A stretch of DNA of 64,000 nt from an uncultured Spiribacter sp. Its GTDB lineage: Bacteria; Pseudomonadota; Gammaproteobacteria; Nitrococcales; Nitrococcaceae. Below, piece by piece: positions 28,098 to 35,976 of this stretch (within the stretch, counting starts at the first letter, position 1; the number at the start of each line of letters is the position of its first letter). A model generated the notes under the pieces. The model was given only the letters and a program-made list of their open reading frames with translations. It made no database searches and was not told where the DNA came from. Where the stretch lies: positions 248,001 through 312,000 of the forward strand of contig CALGDM010000006.1 in assembly GCA_937884605.1 (NCBI GenBank), read 5' to 3'. The translations under genes and the position numbers were made by a program.

Positions 28098-29843
28098 ATG
28101 AGGCGGTTTGGTGGGCTGCTGCGGCTGTCCGGCTATCTGCGCCCGTACTGGCGCGAGGCGCTGATTGCCGGCACGGCGCTGATCGTTGCCGCCGGGAGCG
28201 TGCTGGCCATCGGTCAGGGGCTGCGTCTGGTGATTGATCAGGGGTTTGCCAGTGGCACAGGGGCGGCACTGGATCGCGCCCTGATGATTACCGCCGGGAT
28301 TGTGCTGGTACTGGCCGTGGCCTCGGCAATGCGCTTTTACTGGGTGATGTGGATCGGCGAGCGGGTTGCCGCGGATCTGCGCCGCGACGTCTTTGAGCGC
28401 CTGCTCGATCTGGATCCGGGGTTTTATCTGCGCAACGGCGTGGGCGAGATTCAGTCGCGCATGACCACCGACACCGCGCTGCTGCAGAGCGTGCTCGGAT
28501 CGACGTTCTCCATGGCGCTGCGCAATGTGCTGCTGCTGGTCGGCACGCTGATCATGCTGGTGGTCACCCAGCCCACACTGAGTGCCATGGTTATCGTCGG
28601 GATCCCCGTGGTGGTGGCGCCCATGCTGATCTATGGCAAACGCGTGCGACGGCTCTCGCGGCTCAGCCAGGATCGCATTGCCGAGGTGGGGAGCTACGCC
28701 GGCGAGACACTCGGCGGCATCGAGACGGTTCAGGCCTTTGTCCACGAGCCCGAGGACCGTCGTGTCTTTCGGGACCGGGTGGAGGACGCCTTTGCCATCG
28801 CCGTGCAGCGTATCCGCCAGCGAGCCGGCTTGAATGCGGTGGCGCTCGTGCTCGCCTTTGCCGGCGTCGCGTTTGTGCTCTGGCGTGGCGGCAATGCCGT
28901 CATTGCCGGAACGATGACCGCGGGCGAGCTCTCGGCGTTTGTTTTCTATGCGGTTCTGGCCGCGGGTGCCGTCGGCGTGCTCTCCGAGGTGGCGGGTGAA
29001 CTGTTCCGGGCCTCCGGCGCCGCGGAGCGACTCTTCGAGCTGCTTGACGCGGTCCCTGCGATTCAGCCGCCGGAGCATCCGGTGGCGTTGCCGGTGCCAG
29101 CCCATGGCGAGGTCGTGATCGAGGCGGTGGAATATCGTTATCCCACCCGTCCCGATCCGCCGGCGCTTGCGGGCGTCAATCTCGAGATCCACGCCGGCGA
29201 AACGGTGGCACTGGTCGGCCCCTCGGGCGCCGGCAAGAGCACGCTGATCAGCCTGTTGTTGCGTTTTCATGACCCCTCCGCGGGGCGAGTACAACTGGAT
29301 GGCGTGGATCTGCGCGATGCCGAGCCGGCGGCACTTCGCCAACGCATGGCGCTGGTGGCGCAGGAGCCGGTCCTGTTCACTGGCACGATTGCCGAGAACA
29401 TTCGCTTCGGCGATCCCGGCGCCGATCGCGATCGAGTGGTCGACGCCGGAAAGGCGGCCAACTGCCAGGGCTTTATCGAGGCGCTGCCCGATGGCTTTGA
29501 CACCCACATTGGACCCGGCGGCGTGCAACTCTCGGGCGGGCAACGTCAGCGCATCGCCATTGCCCGGGCCATCCTTCGTGATCCGGCATTGTTGCTGCTG
29601 GATGAGGCGACCAGCAGCCTCGACGCTGAAAGCGAACGTCAGGTGCAGGCTGCGCTTACTCGGTTAATGGCCGAGCGCACCAGCGTGGTTATTGCGCATC
29701 GGCTGGCGACGGTCCGCAATGCCGATCGCATTGCGGTGCTCGAGTCGGGGCGAGTGCGGGCGGTGGGTACCCACGATCACTTGCTTGCTGAGGACGGTTT
29801 GTACGCCCATCTGGCGGCGCTGCAGTTTCAGTCCATCGCCTGA
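28098..29843 (+). CDS. ABC exporter, membrane-plus-ATPase (MsbA/LmrA-like)
   Basis: A half-size type IV ABC exporter of 581 aa. Six membrane helices (residues about 15-300) are followed by an ATPase domain from about residue 335. Walker A (Gly-Pro-Ser-Gly-Ala-Gly-Lys-Ser-Thr), signature (Leu-Ser-Gly-Gly-Gln-Arg-Gln-Arg), Walker B (Leu-Leu-Leu-Asp-Glu-Ala-Thr-Ser) and the H-loop (Ile-Ala-His-Arg-Leu) are intact. It would act as a homodimer; substrate could be a lipid or drug-like compound. Its end overlaps the convergent crtY by 16 bases. Confidence 0.9.
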   Translation: MRRFGGLLRLSGYLRPYWREALIAGTALIVAAGSVLAIGQGLRLVIDQGFASGTGAALDRALMITAGIVLVLAVASAMRFYWVMWIGERVAADLRRDVFERLLDLDPGFYLRNGVGEIQSRMTTDTALLQSVLGSTFSMALRNVLLLVGTLIMLVVTQPTLSAMVIVGIPVVVAPMLIYGKRVRRLSRLSQDRIAEVGSYAGETLGGIETVQAFVHEPEDRRVFRDRVEDAFAIAVQRIRQRAGLNAVALVLAFAGVAFVLWRGGNAVIAGTMTAGELSAFVFYAVLAAGAVGVLSEVAGELFRASGAAERLFELLDAVPAIQPPEHPVALPVPAHGEVVIEAVEYRYPTRPDPPALAGVNLEIHAGETVALVGPSGAGKSTLISLLLRFHDPSAGRVQLDGVDLRDAEPAALRQRMALVAQEPVLFTGTIAENIRFGDPGADRDRVVDAGKAANCQGFIEALPDGFDTHIGPGGVQLSGGQRQRIAIARAILRDPALLLLDEATSSLDAESERQVQAALTRLMAERTSVVIAHRLATVRNADRIAVLESGRVRAVGTHDHLLAEDGLYAHLAALQFQSIA

Positions 29844-30964
29844 CGGGAATGCGCGAGGGCCGCTCGCAGCATGGGAGTGGGCGGCAGGGAGCGCAGGATA
29901 TGGGCAATATCGCTGATGTGGGGCCGGCTCATTAAAAACCGGACCATTGCCTCCGCCGGCGTGCGATCGAATAGCTGAACGAAGGGCTTGCCGGCCGAGC
30001 CCGCTGGGGTATGGCGCCAGAGCGATTCAAGGAAGACGCCATCCAGCCAGTCCATGGTTCGGCGCCGCGAGGGGGCGCAGGGTGGCCGACCGGCCATCAG
30101 ATCATCGGCACACTGATCCGCCCAACGCTGGATGCCATGAAACGCGTAACCCGTCGCCGGCCGCATGCTGCCGCCGGCGGTGCCGACGCGCATCCAACCC
30201 TCCCTGTTGTAGGGCGCGATCGGCGCCATGGGCAAATGGCTTGACTCCTCACGGTCGATGGCGTGATTGGCCAGCCCTCGATCGGCAAGAATGCCGTCCA
30301 GTTGCGCGCCCAGAGCCGATAGCGATGGGCGCTGCGGGGCAAATCGGGTCAGCTCGATAAGCCGACGGCCCGGGGCGATGGGCAGCTCGTAGACAAAGGT
30401 CAGCAACGGCGCCTCGTCATCCAGAAAGTCCATCAGTCGTACGGGAGAATCATCAGTGAGACCGGGACCCACCAATTCACGGCCAACAAAACTCTGCCAT
30501 ACCCAGGGCCGTTCGAGGGTGAGCGCGGGTGGGCGCGAGTCAAACACCCGATCGGCGATGATCGAACTGCCGTTATCCAGCTGCAGCGTCCAAGGTTGAT
30601 TATCGGAACTCGCTGACTGGAGGGATCGCCCGGCAAGCAGGGCCCAGTCCGGCCGTGTTGCGATGGCATCCAGCGCCTGACTCTGGACCGCCGAGGCCCG
30701 CAGCATCTCATAGGGCGTCCGGTCGCTGCCCCTGACCACCGATTCGCCCGCCTGACTGACCGCCCACGTCGACCAGGTGCGGGTGGCTTGCGCCGTGAAT
30801 GGATGCTCCGCTAGCCGCCAGCCGCACCAGGTCCGGTCGTCGCTGGGATATTCCCGCGGCTCTATGATGACGACTTGCCCTGGATAGCCCTGTGCCACAA
30901 GGCGGACCGCCAGGCTCATGGTGGCGGCACCCAAGCCGATCAGCGCGATGTCGAAGTGTTTCAT
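29828..30964 (-). CDS. crtY: Lycopene beta-cyclase
   Basis: CrtY converts lycopene to beta-carotene. From the ATG at 30964 the protein is 378 aa. The FAD/NAD-binding start is Phe-Asp-Ile-Ala-Leu-Ile-Gly-Leu-Gly-Ala-Ala, followed by Asp-Asp-Arg-Thr-Trp-Cys-Gly-Trp and Arg-Val-Phe-Asp-Ser-Arg, as in CrtY. Mid-protein motifs include Gln-Ser-Phe-Val-Gly and Phe-Val-Tyr-Glu-Leu-Pro. It is the last gene of rhodopsin-crtE-crtI-crtB-crtY and its ATG overlaps the crtB stop. With Blh it completes the path to retinal. Confidence 0.93.
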   Translation of the reverse strand: MKHFDIALIGLGAATMSLAVRLVAQGYPGQVVIIEPREYPSDDRTWCGWRLAEHPFTAQATRTWSTWAVSQAGESVVRGSDRTPYEMLRASAVQSQALDAIATRPDWALLAGRSLQSASSDNQPWTLQLDNGSSIIADRVFDSRPPALTLERPWVWQSFVGRELVGPGLTDDSPVRLMDFLDDEAPLLTFVYELPIAPGRRLIELTRFAPQRPSLSALGAQLDGILADRGLANHAIDREESSHLPMAPIAPYNREGWMRVGTAGGSMRPATGYAFHGIQRWADQCADDLMAGRPPCAPSRRRTMDWLDGVFLESLWRHTPAGSAGKPFVQLFDRTPAEAMVRFLMSRPHISDIAHILRSLPPTPMLRAALAHSRQAMD

Positions 30965-31794
30965 GGGGCGGGGCGGGGCGCGCCAGCGGCAGGGCGCACC
31001 AGCGTTCTGACCGCCAGGCGCCGGCGCTGATCGTGGCTGAGTGAGGTTCGGCCTTCCCAGTAACGGCAGCCGTTCGATCGCACCCGTAATCCGATGGCGC
31101 GATAGAGCCGCGCGGCCACTCGAATCGACAGACGGTTGCGCCATGGGATGAGCATGAAGCCGGTCTCGGCACGGGCATACTCAGATTCGGCACGCTCGAT
31201 TACCCGGGCAATGGCCGTCTGTATCGCTGCCCGGTCTGTCACGGCCGCGTTGGCGATGACCGCCGGGCTACGGTACCCGACCCAGTCCGCGGGCAGGTAG
31301 CGGCGTCCGCGCTGGGCGTCCTCTAGCACATCCCGGGCGATATTGGTCAGCTGCATCCCGATACCGAGGGCCACGGCGGCGTCACGGCCGCGCACGGGAT
31401 CGGCGCCGAGCAGGGGGCACATGAGTTCGCCCACGGTGCCGGCGACGCCATAACAGTAATCCAGCAGTTCGGTTTCGGTCTCGATCAGCCGGCCCTCGCG
31501 CGCTTCATGGGCCGCCGTTCGCGCCAGAACCGCCAGCGGCGCGAGGGACATCTGTCGGCGCCGGACAAGCGCCTCGAACCCCTCAACGGGTATTTCATCG
31601 GGCCGATTGCGGGTTAGCGCCTCGGCAAACCGATCAATACGTTCCGCGCCGTTGGCGGATTCATCGGCAATATCGTCGATCAGCCGGCAGACGGCATACA
31701 GAGTCGCGACGTCGTCAGCATCCTGTCGGCGCAGAAGCCGGCTGGCCGTGTGAAAGCTGCTGCCGTGGCGGGCCAGGACCTCGCGCGGCTTCAC
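30961..31794 (-). CDS. crtB: Phytoene synthase
   Basis: CrtB condenses two GGPP to phytoene. From the GTG at 31794 the product is 277 aa. Substrate Mg-binding motifs are Asp-Asp-Ile-Ala-Asp-Glu (near residue 37) and Asn-Ile-Ala-Arg-Asp-Val-Leu-Glu-Asp (near residue 155). Tyr-Leu-Pro-Ala-Asp-Trp and Glu-Tyr-Ala-Arg-Ala-Glu are conserved in the family. The GTG overlaps the crtI TGA and its stop overlaps the crtY ATG, so it is tightly coupled to both. An in-frame extension upstream to 31938 lies inside crtI and is not used. Confidence 0.94.
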   Translation of the reverse strand: MKPREVLARHGSSFHTASRLLRRQDADDVATLYAVCRLIDDIADESANGAERIDRFAEALTRNRPDEIPVEGFEALVRRRQMSLAPLAVLARTAAHEAREGRLIETETELLDYCYGVAGTVGELMCPLLGADPVRGRDAAVALGIGMQLTNIARDVLEDAQRGRRYLPADWVGYRSPAVIANAAVTDRAAIQTAIARVIERAESEYARAETGFMLIPWRNRLSIRVAARLYRAIGLRVRSNGCRYWEGRTSLSHDQRRRLAVRTLVRPAAGAPRPAP

Positions 31795-33263
31795 GCCGCC
31801 ACCGTGCCCTCGGGGAAAAGCCGCTCGAGGACCTTGGCACTGGACAGAACGCCGGGCATACCCGCCCCTGGGTGGGTGCCGGCACCCACAAGGTAGAGGT
31901 TGTCCAACCCCTCGGCCTGGTTGTGAAACCGGAACCACGCCGACTGGCGGAACAGGGGGGCGAGGGTGAAGCCGCTGCCATGAACGCTCTGGTAGTTTTC
32001 GCGGAAATGATCCGGCGTCATGTAGAACGCGCTACGCAGATGCGCACTCAGACCCGGCATGAGTGTGGCCTCGAGCGCCTCGACGATGCGGGCCTGCAGC
32101 CGCGGGCCCTCGCTGCGCCAGTCAATGTTGCCGAGCTGATTGGGTACTGGCGCCAGCACGTAGAAGCTGTCATGCCCGGGCGGTGCAAAGCTCGGATCGG
32201 TGGCCGTCGGCCGGTGCAGGTACAGCGAAAAGTCCTCCGAGAGGATCTTGCGGTCAAAGATGTCGCGCAGCAGTTCGCGATAGCGGTCGCCCAGCCAGAT
32301 CGTGTGATGCGCAACGTCGGGGTAGGTGCAGTCGGTGCCGAAGTACAGCACAAACAGGCCCATCGACGGTTGCGCCAGCCGATGCTTGACCCGGGCGGCG
32401 AGTGGCGCCGGATTCATCAGCTCACCGTACAGATGCATGGGGTCAAGATTGGAGACGAAGTGATCGGCCGTCAGCGTGCGGCCATCATCGACACTGGCGC
32501 CGGTGATGCGCCGACCTTCGCGGTGCACCGCGGTGATGCTGCGGCCGTTCTCGACACGAACGCCCTGGCGCTCGAGCAGGTTGGCAAGCTCCCCGACCAG
32601 CGCACCGGTTCCGCCCATGGCAAAGTGCACGCCCCACTCGCGCTCGAGGTAGTGAATCAGCCCGTAGATGCAGGTGGTATCAAATGGGTTGCCCCCGACC
32701 AGCAGGGGTTGCAGCGACAGCGCCCGGCGCAGGTAGGGATGCTTGATATGGCGGGCCACCATCGTCCAGACGCTGCGGTCAAAGCGCAGTCGCAGCAGCC
32801 GCGGAATTTGCTGGGCCATAAATGAAAGACGATGAAAGGGCTGGTAACCCAACTCGCGGAACCCGATTTCGAACAATTCCCGGGATTCCGCCAGCAGCCC
32901 GTGATAGCCCGCAACGTCTTCCGGATTGAAGCGCGCGATCTCAGACTCCATGCGCTCAATGCCCGGGCCATAGTCGAATGACGAGTCATCCGGAAAACGG
33001 AACCGATACCAGGGATCGAGCGGGCGCAGTTCGAGGTGGTCGTGCAGTGATTCGCCAAACAATTCGAACAGCTCGGCAAACAGGAACGGCGCGGTAATGA
33101 CGGTGGGGCCGGCATCGTGTCGGTAGCCATCACGCTCGAACACCTGGGCGCGCCCTCCCAGCCGCGGGCAGCGATCAATCAGAGTGACTTCATGACCACG
33201 GGCGCGGAGACGCAGAGCGGCTGCGATGCCGCCGAATCCGCCGCCCATCACCAGGGAATGCAT
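31791..33263 (-). CDS. crtI: Phytoene desaturase (lycopene-forming)
   Basis: CrtI, a FAD-dependent desaturase, 490 aa. The FAD-binding start is Val-Met-Gly-Gly-Gly-Phe-Gly-Gly-Ile-Ala-Ala-Ala, with Leu-Gly-Gly-Arg-Ala and Asp-Ala-Gly-Pro-Thr-Val-Ile following. The C-terminal motif Leu-Tyr-Leu-Val-Gly-Ala-Gly-Thr-His-Pro-Gly-Ala-Gly-Met-Pro-Gly-Val is the CrtI hallmark. It lies 6 bases behind crtE. Lycopene would be the product, passed to CrtY. Confidence 0.96.
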   Translation of the reverse strand: MHSLVMGGGFGGIAAALRLRARGHEVTLIDRCPRLGGRAQVFERDGYRHDAGPTVITAPFLFAELFELFGESLHDHLELRPLDPWYRFRFPDDSSFDYGPGIERMESEIARFNPEDVAGYHGLLAESRELFEIGFRELGYQPFHRLSFMAQQIPRLLRLRFDRSVWTMVARHIKHPYLRRALSLQPLLVGGNPFDTTCIYGLIHYLEREWGVHFAMGGTGALVGELANLLERQGVRVENGRSITAVHREGRRITGASVDDGRTLTADHFVSNLDPMHLYGELMNPAPLAARVKHRLAQPSMGLFVLYFGTDCTYPDVAHHTIWLGDRYRELLRDIFDRKILSEDFSLYLHRPTATDPSFAPPGHDSFYVLAPVPNQLGNIDWRSEGPRLQARIVEALEATLMPGLSAHLRSAFYMTPDHFRENYQSVHGSGFTLAPLFRQSAWFRFHNQAEGLDNLYLVGAGTHPGAGMPGVLSSAKVLERLFPEGTVAA

Positions 33264-33269
33264 AGGGCT

Positions 33270-34262
33270 CTACCCCTTGTGTTGTGTCAGTGCGCGCCCG
33301 GAGACGGCCCGCGATTGGTCGGCGAGTCGCTGCAGGAGTTGGCGGACATCCCGGGCCAGTGGGGCCGGCAGATGCCCGGTCAGTCGATCCGCGCGATCGA
33401 GGGCCGCGCGAACATGCTGGAGACAGCGCAGCAGCGTTGCCTTGCGTTTGTCGCCGTTATAGCCGCGGGGCGGCTGGTGATGCCGCCAGGCATGCAGCGG
33501 ATGCAGTCGGTCAGGGTCATCGGTGGTCTGCAGGTCATCGAGGTCGTCGAGGATTTGATAGGCCAGACCGATCGAAGCGGCCAGCTCGTGGCCGCGCCGC
33601 GCATTGGCTTCGCCGTTGTCATCCGTCTGAACCCCCACATTGAGCGCAAGTTCGATGAGCGGTGCGGTCTTCGCGCGCGTCGCAGCCAGATAATCGGCGC
33701 GACTTACCGGCTGACGCTGCTCGCGCCCGGCCAGCTCAACGCTCTGCCCGCCGATGACCCGCGCGGTGCAGTCGGCCATCGCTGCCATGAGCCGGCGCGC
33801 GGTGCTCGCCTGGCGAATACCGGCAGCGATCTGATAAGCGGTGGTCAACAACAGGTCGCCCGCACACAGGGCAACGTCGTCGCCGTAGAGAGACCGGACG
33901 GACGCCTGTCCGCGCCGGTAGAGATCGTGATCACTGATGTCGTCATGAATCAGCGATGCGTTATGCAGCAGTTCACAGGCGGCGGCCGCCGCTGTGCTGT
34001 CGTGGGTGTCCAGTCGACCGGCACTGCTGGCAAGCGCCAGTTTTGCCCGCATTCGATGGCCACCGGTTTCAAGGTGATAGATCGCCGCATCCCGGGCCGG
34101 ACTCGGTCGTAGATGGGCGAGGGCGTCAATCATGGACTGATTGACGGCGGACAGGGGCGCAGGGTTGGACGCATGCGTCAGACCGCTCGACAGGGTAGAG
34201 ACCCCTGTGTCGGTGCTTTGCTGTTGGCTGACGTCGACTGCGGCCACGGAGTTGATCCTCAC
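33270..34262 (-). CDS. crtE: Geranylgeranyl diphosphate synthase-like (CrtE)
   Basis: Polyprenyl synthetase making GGPP, 330 aa, starting at a GTG. First Asp-rich motif: Asp-Asp-Ile-Ser-Asp-His-Asp; second: Asp-Asp-Leu-Asp-Asp. The usual Gly-Gly-Lys-Arg-Leu-Arg-Pro diphosphate-binding motif is replaced by Gly-Gly-His-Arg-Met-Arg-Ala, so Lys is lost. An Ala/Ser-rich N-terminal extension of about 40 residues precedes the fold; a later start is possible. It is separated from the rhodopsin gene by 85 bases that hold two hairpins, and from crtI by 6 bases. Confidence 0.88.
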   Translation of the reverse strand: MRINSVAAVDVSQQQSTDTGVSTLSSGLTHASNPAPLSAVNQSMIDALAHLRPSPARDAAIYHLETGGHRMRAKLALASSAGRLDTHDSTAAAAACELLHNASLIHDDISDHDLYRRGQASVRSLYGDDVALCAGDLLLTTAYQIAAGIRQASTARRLMAAMADCTARVIGGQSVELAGREQRQPVSRADYLAATRAKTAPLIELALNVGVQTDDNGEANARRGHELAASIGLAYQILDDLDDLQTTDDPDRLHPLHAWRHHQPPRGYNGDKRKATLLRCLQHVRAALDRADRLTGHLPAPLARDVRQLLQRLADQSRAVSGRALTQHKG

Positions 34263-34277
34263 GCTTAGTCCGGGAAA

Positions 34278-34306
34278 GTGGATGCCGGACGGCGTCCGAC
34301 ATCCAC
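34278..34306 (-). terminator. Strong hairpin between rhodopsin and crtE (attenuator candidate)
   Basis: A near-perfect inverted repeat: arms GTGGATG-x-CGGAC and GTCCG-x-CATCCAC around a GGC loop (12 base pairs, one mismatch). On the minus strand it is followed by CTTTCCC, too few T residues for a strong intrinsic terminator. It lies 16 bases before the crtE start codon and may limit crt expression relative to rhodopsin or act as an RNA processing or stability element. Confidence 0.55.
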
Positions 34307-34331
34307 AGGCTCAGCATTAGCCATGCCGGCC

Positions 34332-34349
34332 GATCGGATGATTCCGATC
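34332..34349 (-). repeat. Small perfect hairpin at the end of the rhodopsin gene
   Basis: Arms GATCGGA and TCCGATC, loop TGAT, overlapping the rhodopsin stop codon. No T-run follows. Together with the larger hairpin at 34278-34306 it may stabilise the 3' end of the rhodopsin transcript. Confidence 0.5.
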
Positions 34350-35109
34350 AGGCGCTGGCTTTGCCCTCGGCTTCCGACTTGCGGATCGCAATCATCAGAA
34401 TGAGGATGCCGAACACGGCCTTGGCCACGATATCTGCAACCGTGTAGCCCACCTCGACGGCGGTGATGGCAGCACCACCAGTCAGGCCGATGAGCGGGAA
34501 CAGGAACACGATCGGGTAGAACAGCCAGGACACGACCACGAGGGTAGCGGCACCGTTGATCAGGCCACGAACGTTTTCCGGCTGCTTGCTGATCGAACCC
34601 TTCAGGCCGACAACGAGCTGGTAGACGATGTAGATGAACGGAATCATCGAAAGGACCCAGAACAGGAAGCGCGTCGCGCCGCCTTCGGCCACTTCGCCCG
34701 GATAGCCGAGGATGATCATCAGAGCGGCAGCGCCACCCAGCGTCACGCTCTTCGACACCGTCTCGCTCCGCGAAAGGCGCATGACGAGAATCAGCTCAAC
34801 GAGCAGCAGCGGGACGGTCAGCAGCCAGTCGACATAGCGATAGGCCTGGTTAAAGGCGTATCCCGTGGTCTCGATCGTGCCGTTGGTCACGGAGAAGGCC
34901 GCGTCCCACGACAACATGATCTGCAGATAGTGGTAACCGGCAATGGCGGTCACGAGACCGGAGATCGTCACAGCCATCTTGTACGCGGGAGCTACCTGAC
35001 TGCGGGAGAACCACAGGAAAAGGGTCGCGGCCGCCATCACTGCAAAGCCAAACGAGAAGGCATTCGCAATGAAGTCGTACTGACCCACACTGAGAGTTGA
35101 AAGATCCAT
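34348..35109 (-). CDS. Light-driven proton pump rhodopsin (xanthorhodopsin/proteorhodopsin type)
   Basis: Seven-helix retinal protein of 253 aa. From the ATG at 35109: His60 on helix B (Ala-Gly-Tyr-His-Tyr), helix C with Arg91-Tyr-Val-Asp94-Trp-Leu-Leu-Thr98 ... Glu105, the Asp-Thr-Glu set of outward proton pumps, and Lys230 on helix G (Ile-Val-Ala-Lys) for the retinal Schiff base. Leu102, eight residues after Asp94, matches the green-absorbing form. Its Gly-Tyr-Pro-Gly-Glu and Ile-Pro-Phe-x-Tyr-Ile segments align without gaps to Gloeobacter rhodopsin as I recall it, but Trp151 replaces the Gly that opens the carotenoid fenestration. It leads the rhodopsin-crtEIBY transcription unit. An AGGAGG site lies 9 bases before the ATG. 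Confidence 0.97.
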   Translation of the reverse strand: MDLSTLSVGQYDFIANAFSFGFAVMAAATLFLWFSRSQVAPAYKMAVTISGLVTAIAGYHYLQIMLSWDAAFSVTNGTIETTGYAFNQAYRYVDWLLTVPLLLVELILVMRLSRSETVSKSVTLGGAAALMIILGYPGEVAEGGATRFLFWVLSMIPFIYIVYQLVVGLKGSISKQPENVRGLINGAATLVVVSWLFYPIVFLFPLIGLTGGAAITAVEVGYTVADIVAKAVFGILILMIAIRKSEAEGKASA

Positions 35110-35118
35110 GGTTGATTT

Positions 35119-35169
35119 CCTCCTTTTGGAATCAAGACGAAACATACGCCCGGCTGTGATGCAGGTCAA
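35119..35169 (-). promoter_or_regulatory. Sigma-70 promoter and ribosome-binding site of the rhodopsin gene
   Basis: On the minus strand TTGACC (35164-35169) and TATGTT (35141-35146) are separated by exactly 17 bases, a good sigma-70 promoter. Transcription would start near 35134. The strong ribosome-binding site AGGAGG occupies 35119-35124. This predicts high rhodopsin expression. Confidence 0.7.
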
Positions 35170-35179
35170 TCAGGCATTC

Positions 35180-35194
35180 GCACCGTTTTGGTGC
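35180..35194. repeat. Inverted repeat upstream of the rhodopsin -35 box
   Basis: GCACC-GTTTT-GGTGC, a 5-bp dyad just upstream of the predicted -35 element. It could be a regulator half-site pair or the weak 3' hairpin of the tonB transcript; the sequence does not decide. Confidence 0.35.
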
Positions 35195-35252
35195 AATTAT
35201 TAACCCCATCAGCCCAGTGACAATAAAACGCTCTGTGTGTTCTTGAACCGGT

Positions 35253-35266
35253 TTGATCTGGATCAA
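35253..35266. promoter_or_regulatory. FNR/CRP-family box upstream of rhodopsin
   Basis: TTGATCTGGATCAA is an exact match to the FNR/Anr consensus TTGAT-N4-ATCAA. It overlaps the tonB stop codon and lies about 145 bases before the rhodopsin ATG. On the minus strand a TTTTAT (35223-35228) lies at roughly the distance expected of a -10 box when the FNR box sits near -42, so a second, oxygen- or redox-responsive promoter is possible. Confidence 0.5.
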
Positions 35267-35976
35267 AAATCGGCCCGGTTATCGCGCAATGAAAAACGGA
35301 TCGGGACGTCGATGGTCCGCCCGGCGATGAGGGCCTCATCCGGGGGGTCGGGAAACGGTCGTGCGCGCTCGAGCATTGTCTGTAGCGCCTCATCCAGACT
35401 CCGATAGCCGGTCGACCCGGAGACGAGGGCGTCCGCGATCATCCCCTCGTCGTCAAAGCGCAGGGTAACAACCGCATCGCCCTCGAGACCCCGCAGGCGC
35501 GCCCGCCGCGGATAATGCCGATGCTGCGATAGCCAGGCCCGCAATGTCTGCAGGTAGTTGCGCCGCGCCGCCTCGCTGCCTTCGCCGGAGATCGGCTCGC
35601 CGGCGTCGGCCGGAGCGGGTGCTTCGGCGGTCGCCTCGGGCTCTGGTCTGGAGTCGGGTTCGGGCTGAGGCTTGGCGTCGGGCTGGGGCTCGGGCTCAGG
35701 CTCAGGCGTAGGCGCAGGCTCGGGCTTGGGCTTGGGCTCAGGGTCAGGTTGGGGTTTCGGCTCCGGCTCGGGCGGCGTCGGTGTGGACATTGCCGGTTCC
35801 GCTTGGGCGAGGGCGGGGGATGGCGCCGTGCCAAGCTCGATCCGCACGGGATCGGTGGCAGCGCCCGGTGCCCGCGATTCGGGCGGCGGTGCCGGCAGGA
35901 TAAATCCCAGTAGCCCCACATGCGCCAGACCGGCAACCAGAAAGGCTGCGACCCAGATCCCACCGCCGCGGTTCAT
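35263..35976 (-). CDS. tonB: TonB-family energy transducer with Pro-rich spacer
   Basis: The 237-aa protein has an N-terminal membrane anchor (residues about 8-28), a long spacer of Pro-Glu/Pro-Lys/Pro-Asp repeats (about 68-128) that would span the periplasm, and a TonB C-terminal domain (about 145-237; Tyr-Pro-Arg-Arg-Ala-Arg-Leu-Arg-Gly-Leu-Glu-Gly ... Val-Thr-Leu-Arg-Phe). It transfers proton-motive energy to outer-membrane receptors. The start overlaps the upstream exbD-like gene by 4 bases. The receptor is not in the window. Confidence 0.92.
   Translation of the reverse strand: MNRGGGIWVAAFLVAGLAHVGLLGFILPAPPPESRAPGAATDPVRIELGTAPSPALAQAEPAMSTPTPPEPEPKPQPDPEPKPKPEPAPTPEPEPEPQPDAKPQPEPDSRPEPEATAEAPAPADAGEPISGEGSEAARRNYLQTLRAWLSQHRHYPRRARLRGLEGDAVVTLRFDDEGMIADALVSGSTGYRSLDEALQTMLERARPFPDPPDEALIAGRTIDVPIRFSLRDNRADF

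Noticed and set aside
28005..29543. The long upstream extension of the panD frame
   Set aside because: PanD is a small protein with a clear Met-Met-Ile-Ser start at 28004; the extension is antisense to the ABC exporter.
35640..35780. Short tandem-like GGCTCGGGCT repeats suggesting a satellite or CRISPR-like array
   Set aside because: They encode the Pro-Glu/Pro-Lys spacer of TonB in frame; no spacers or regular repeat units exist.
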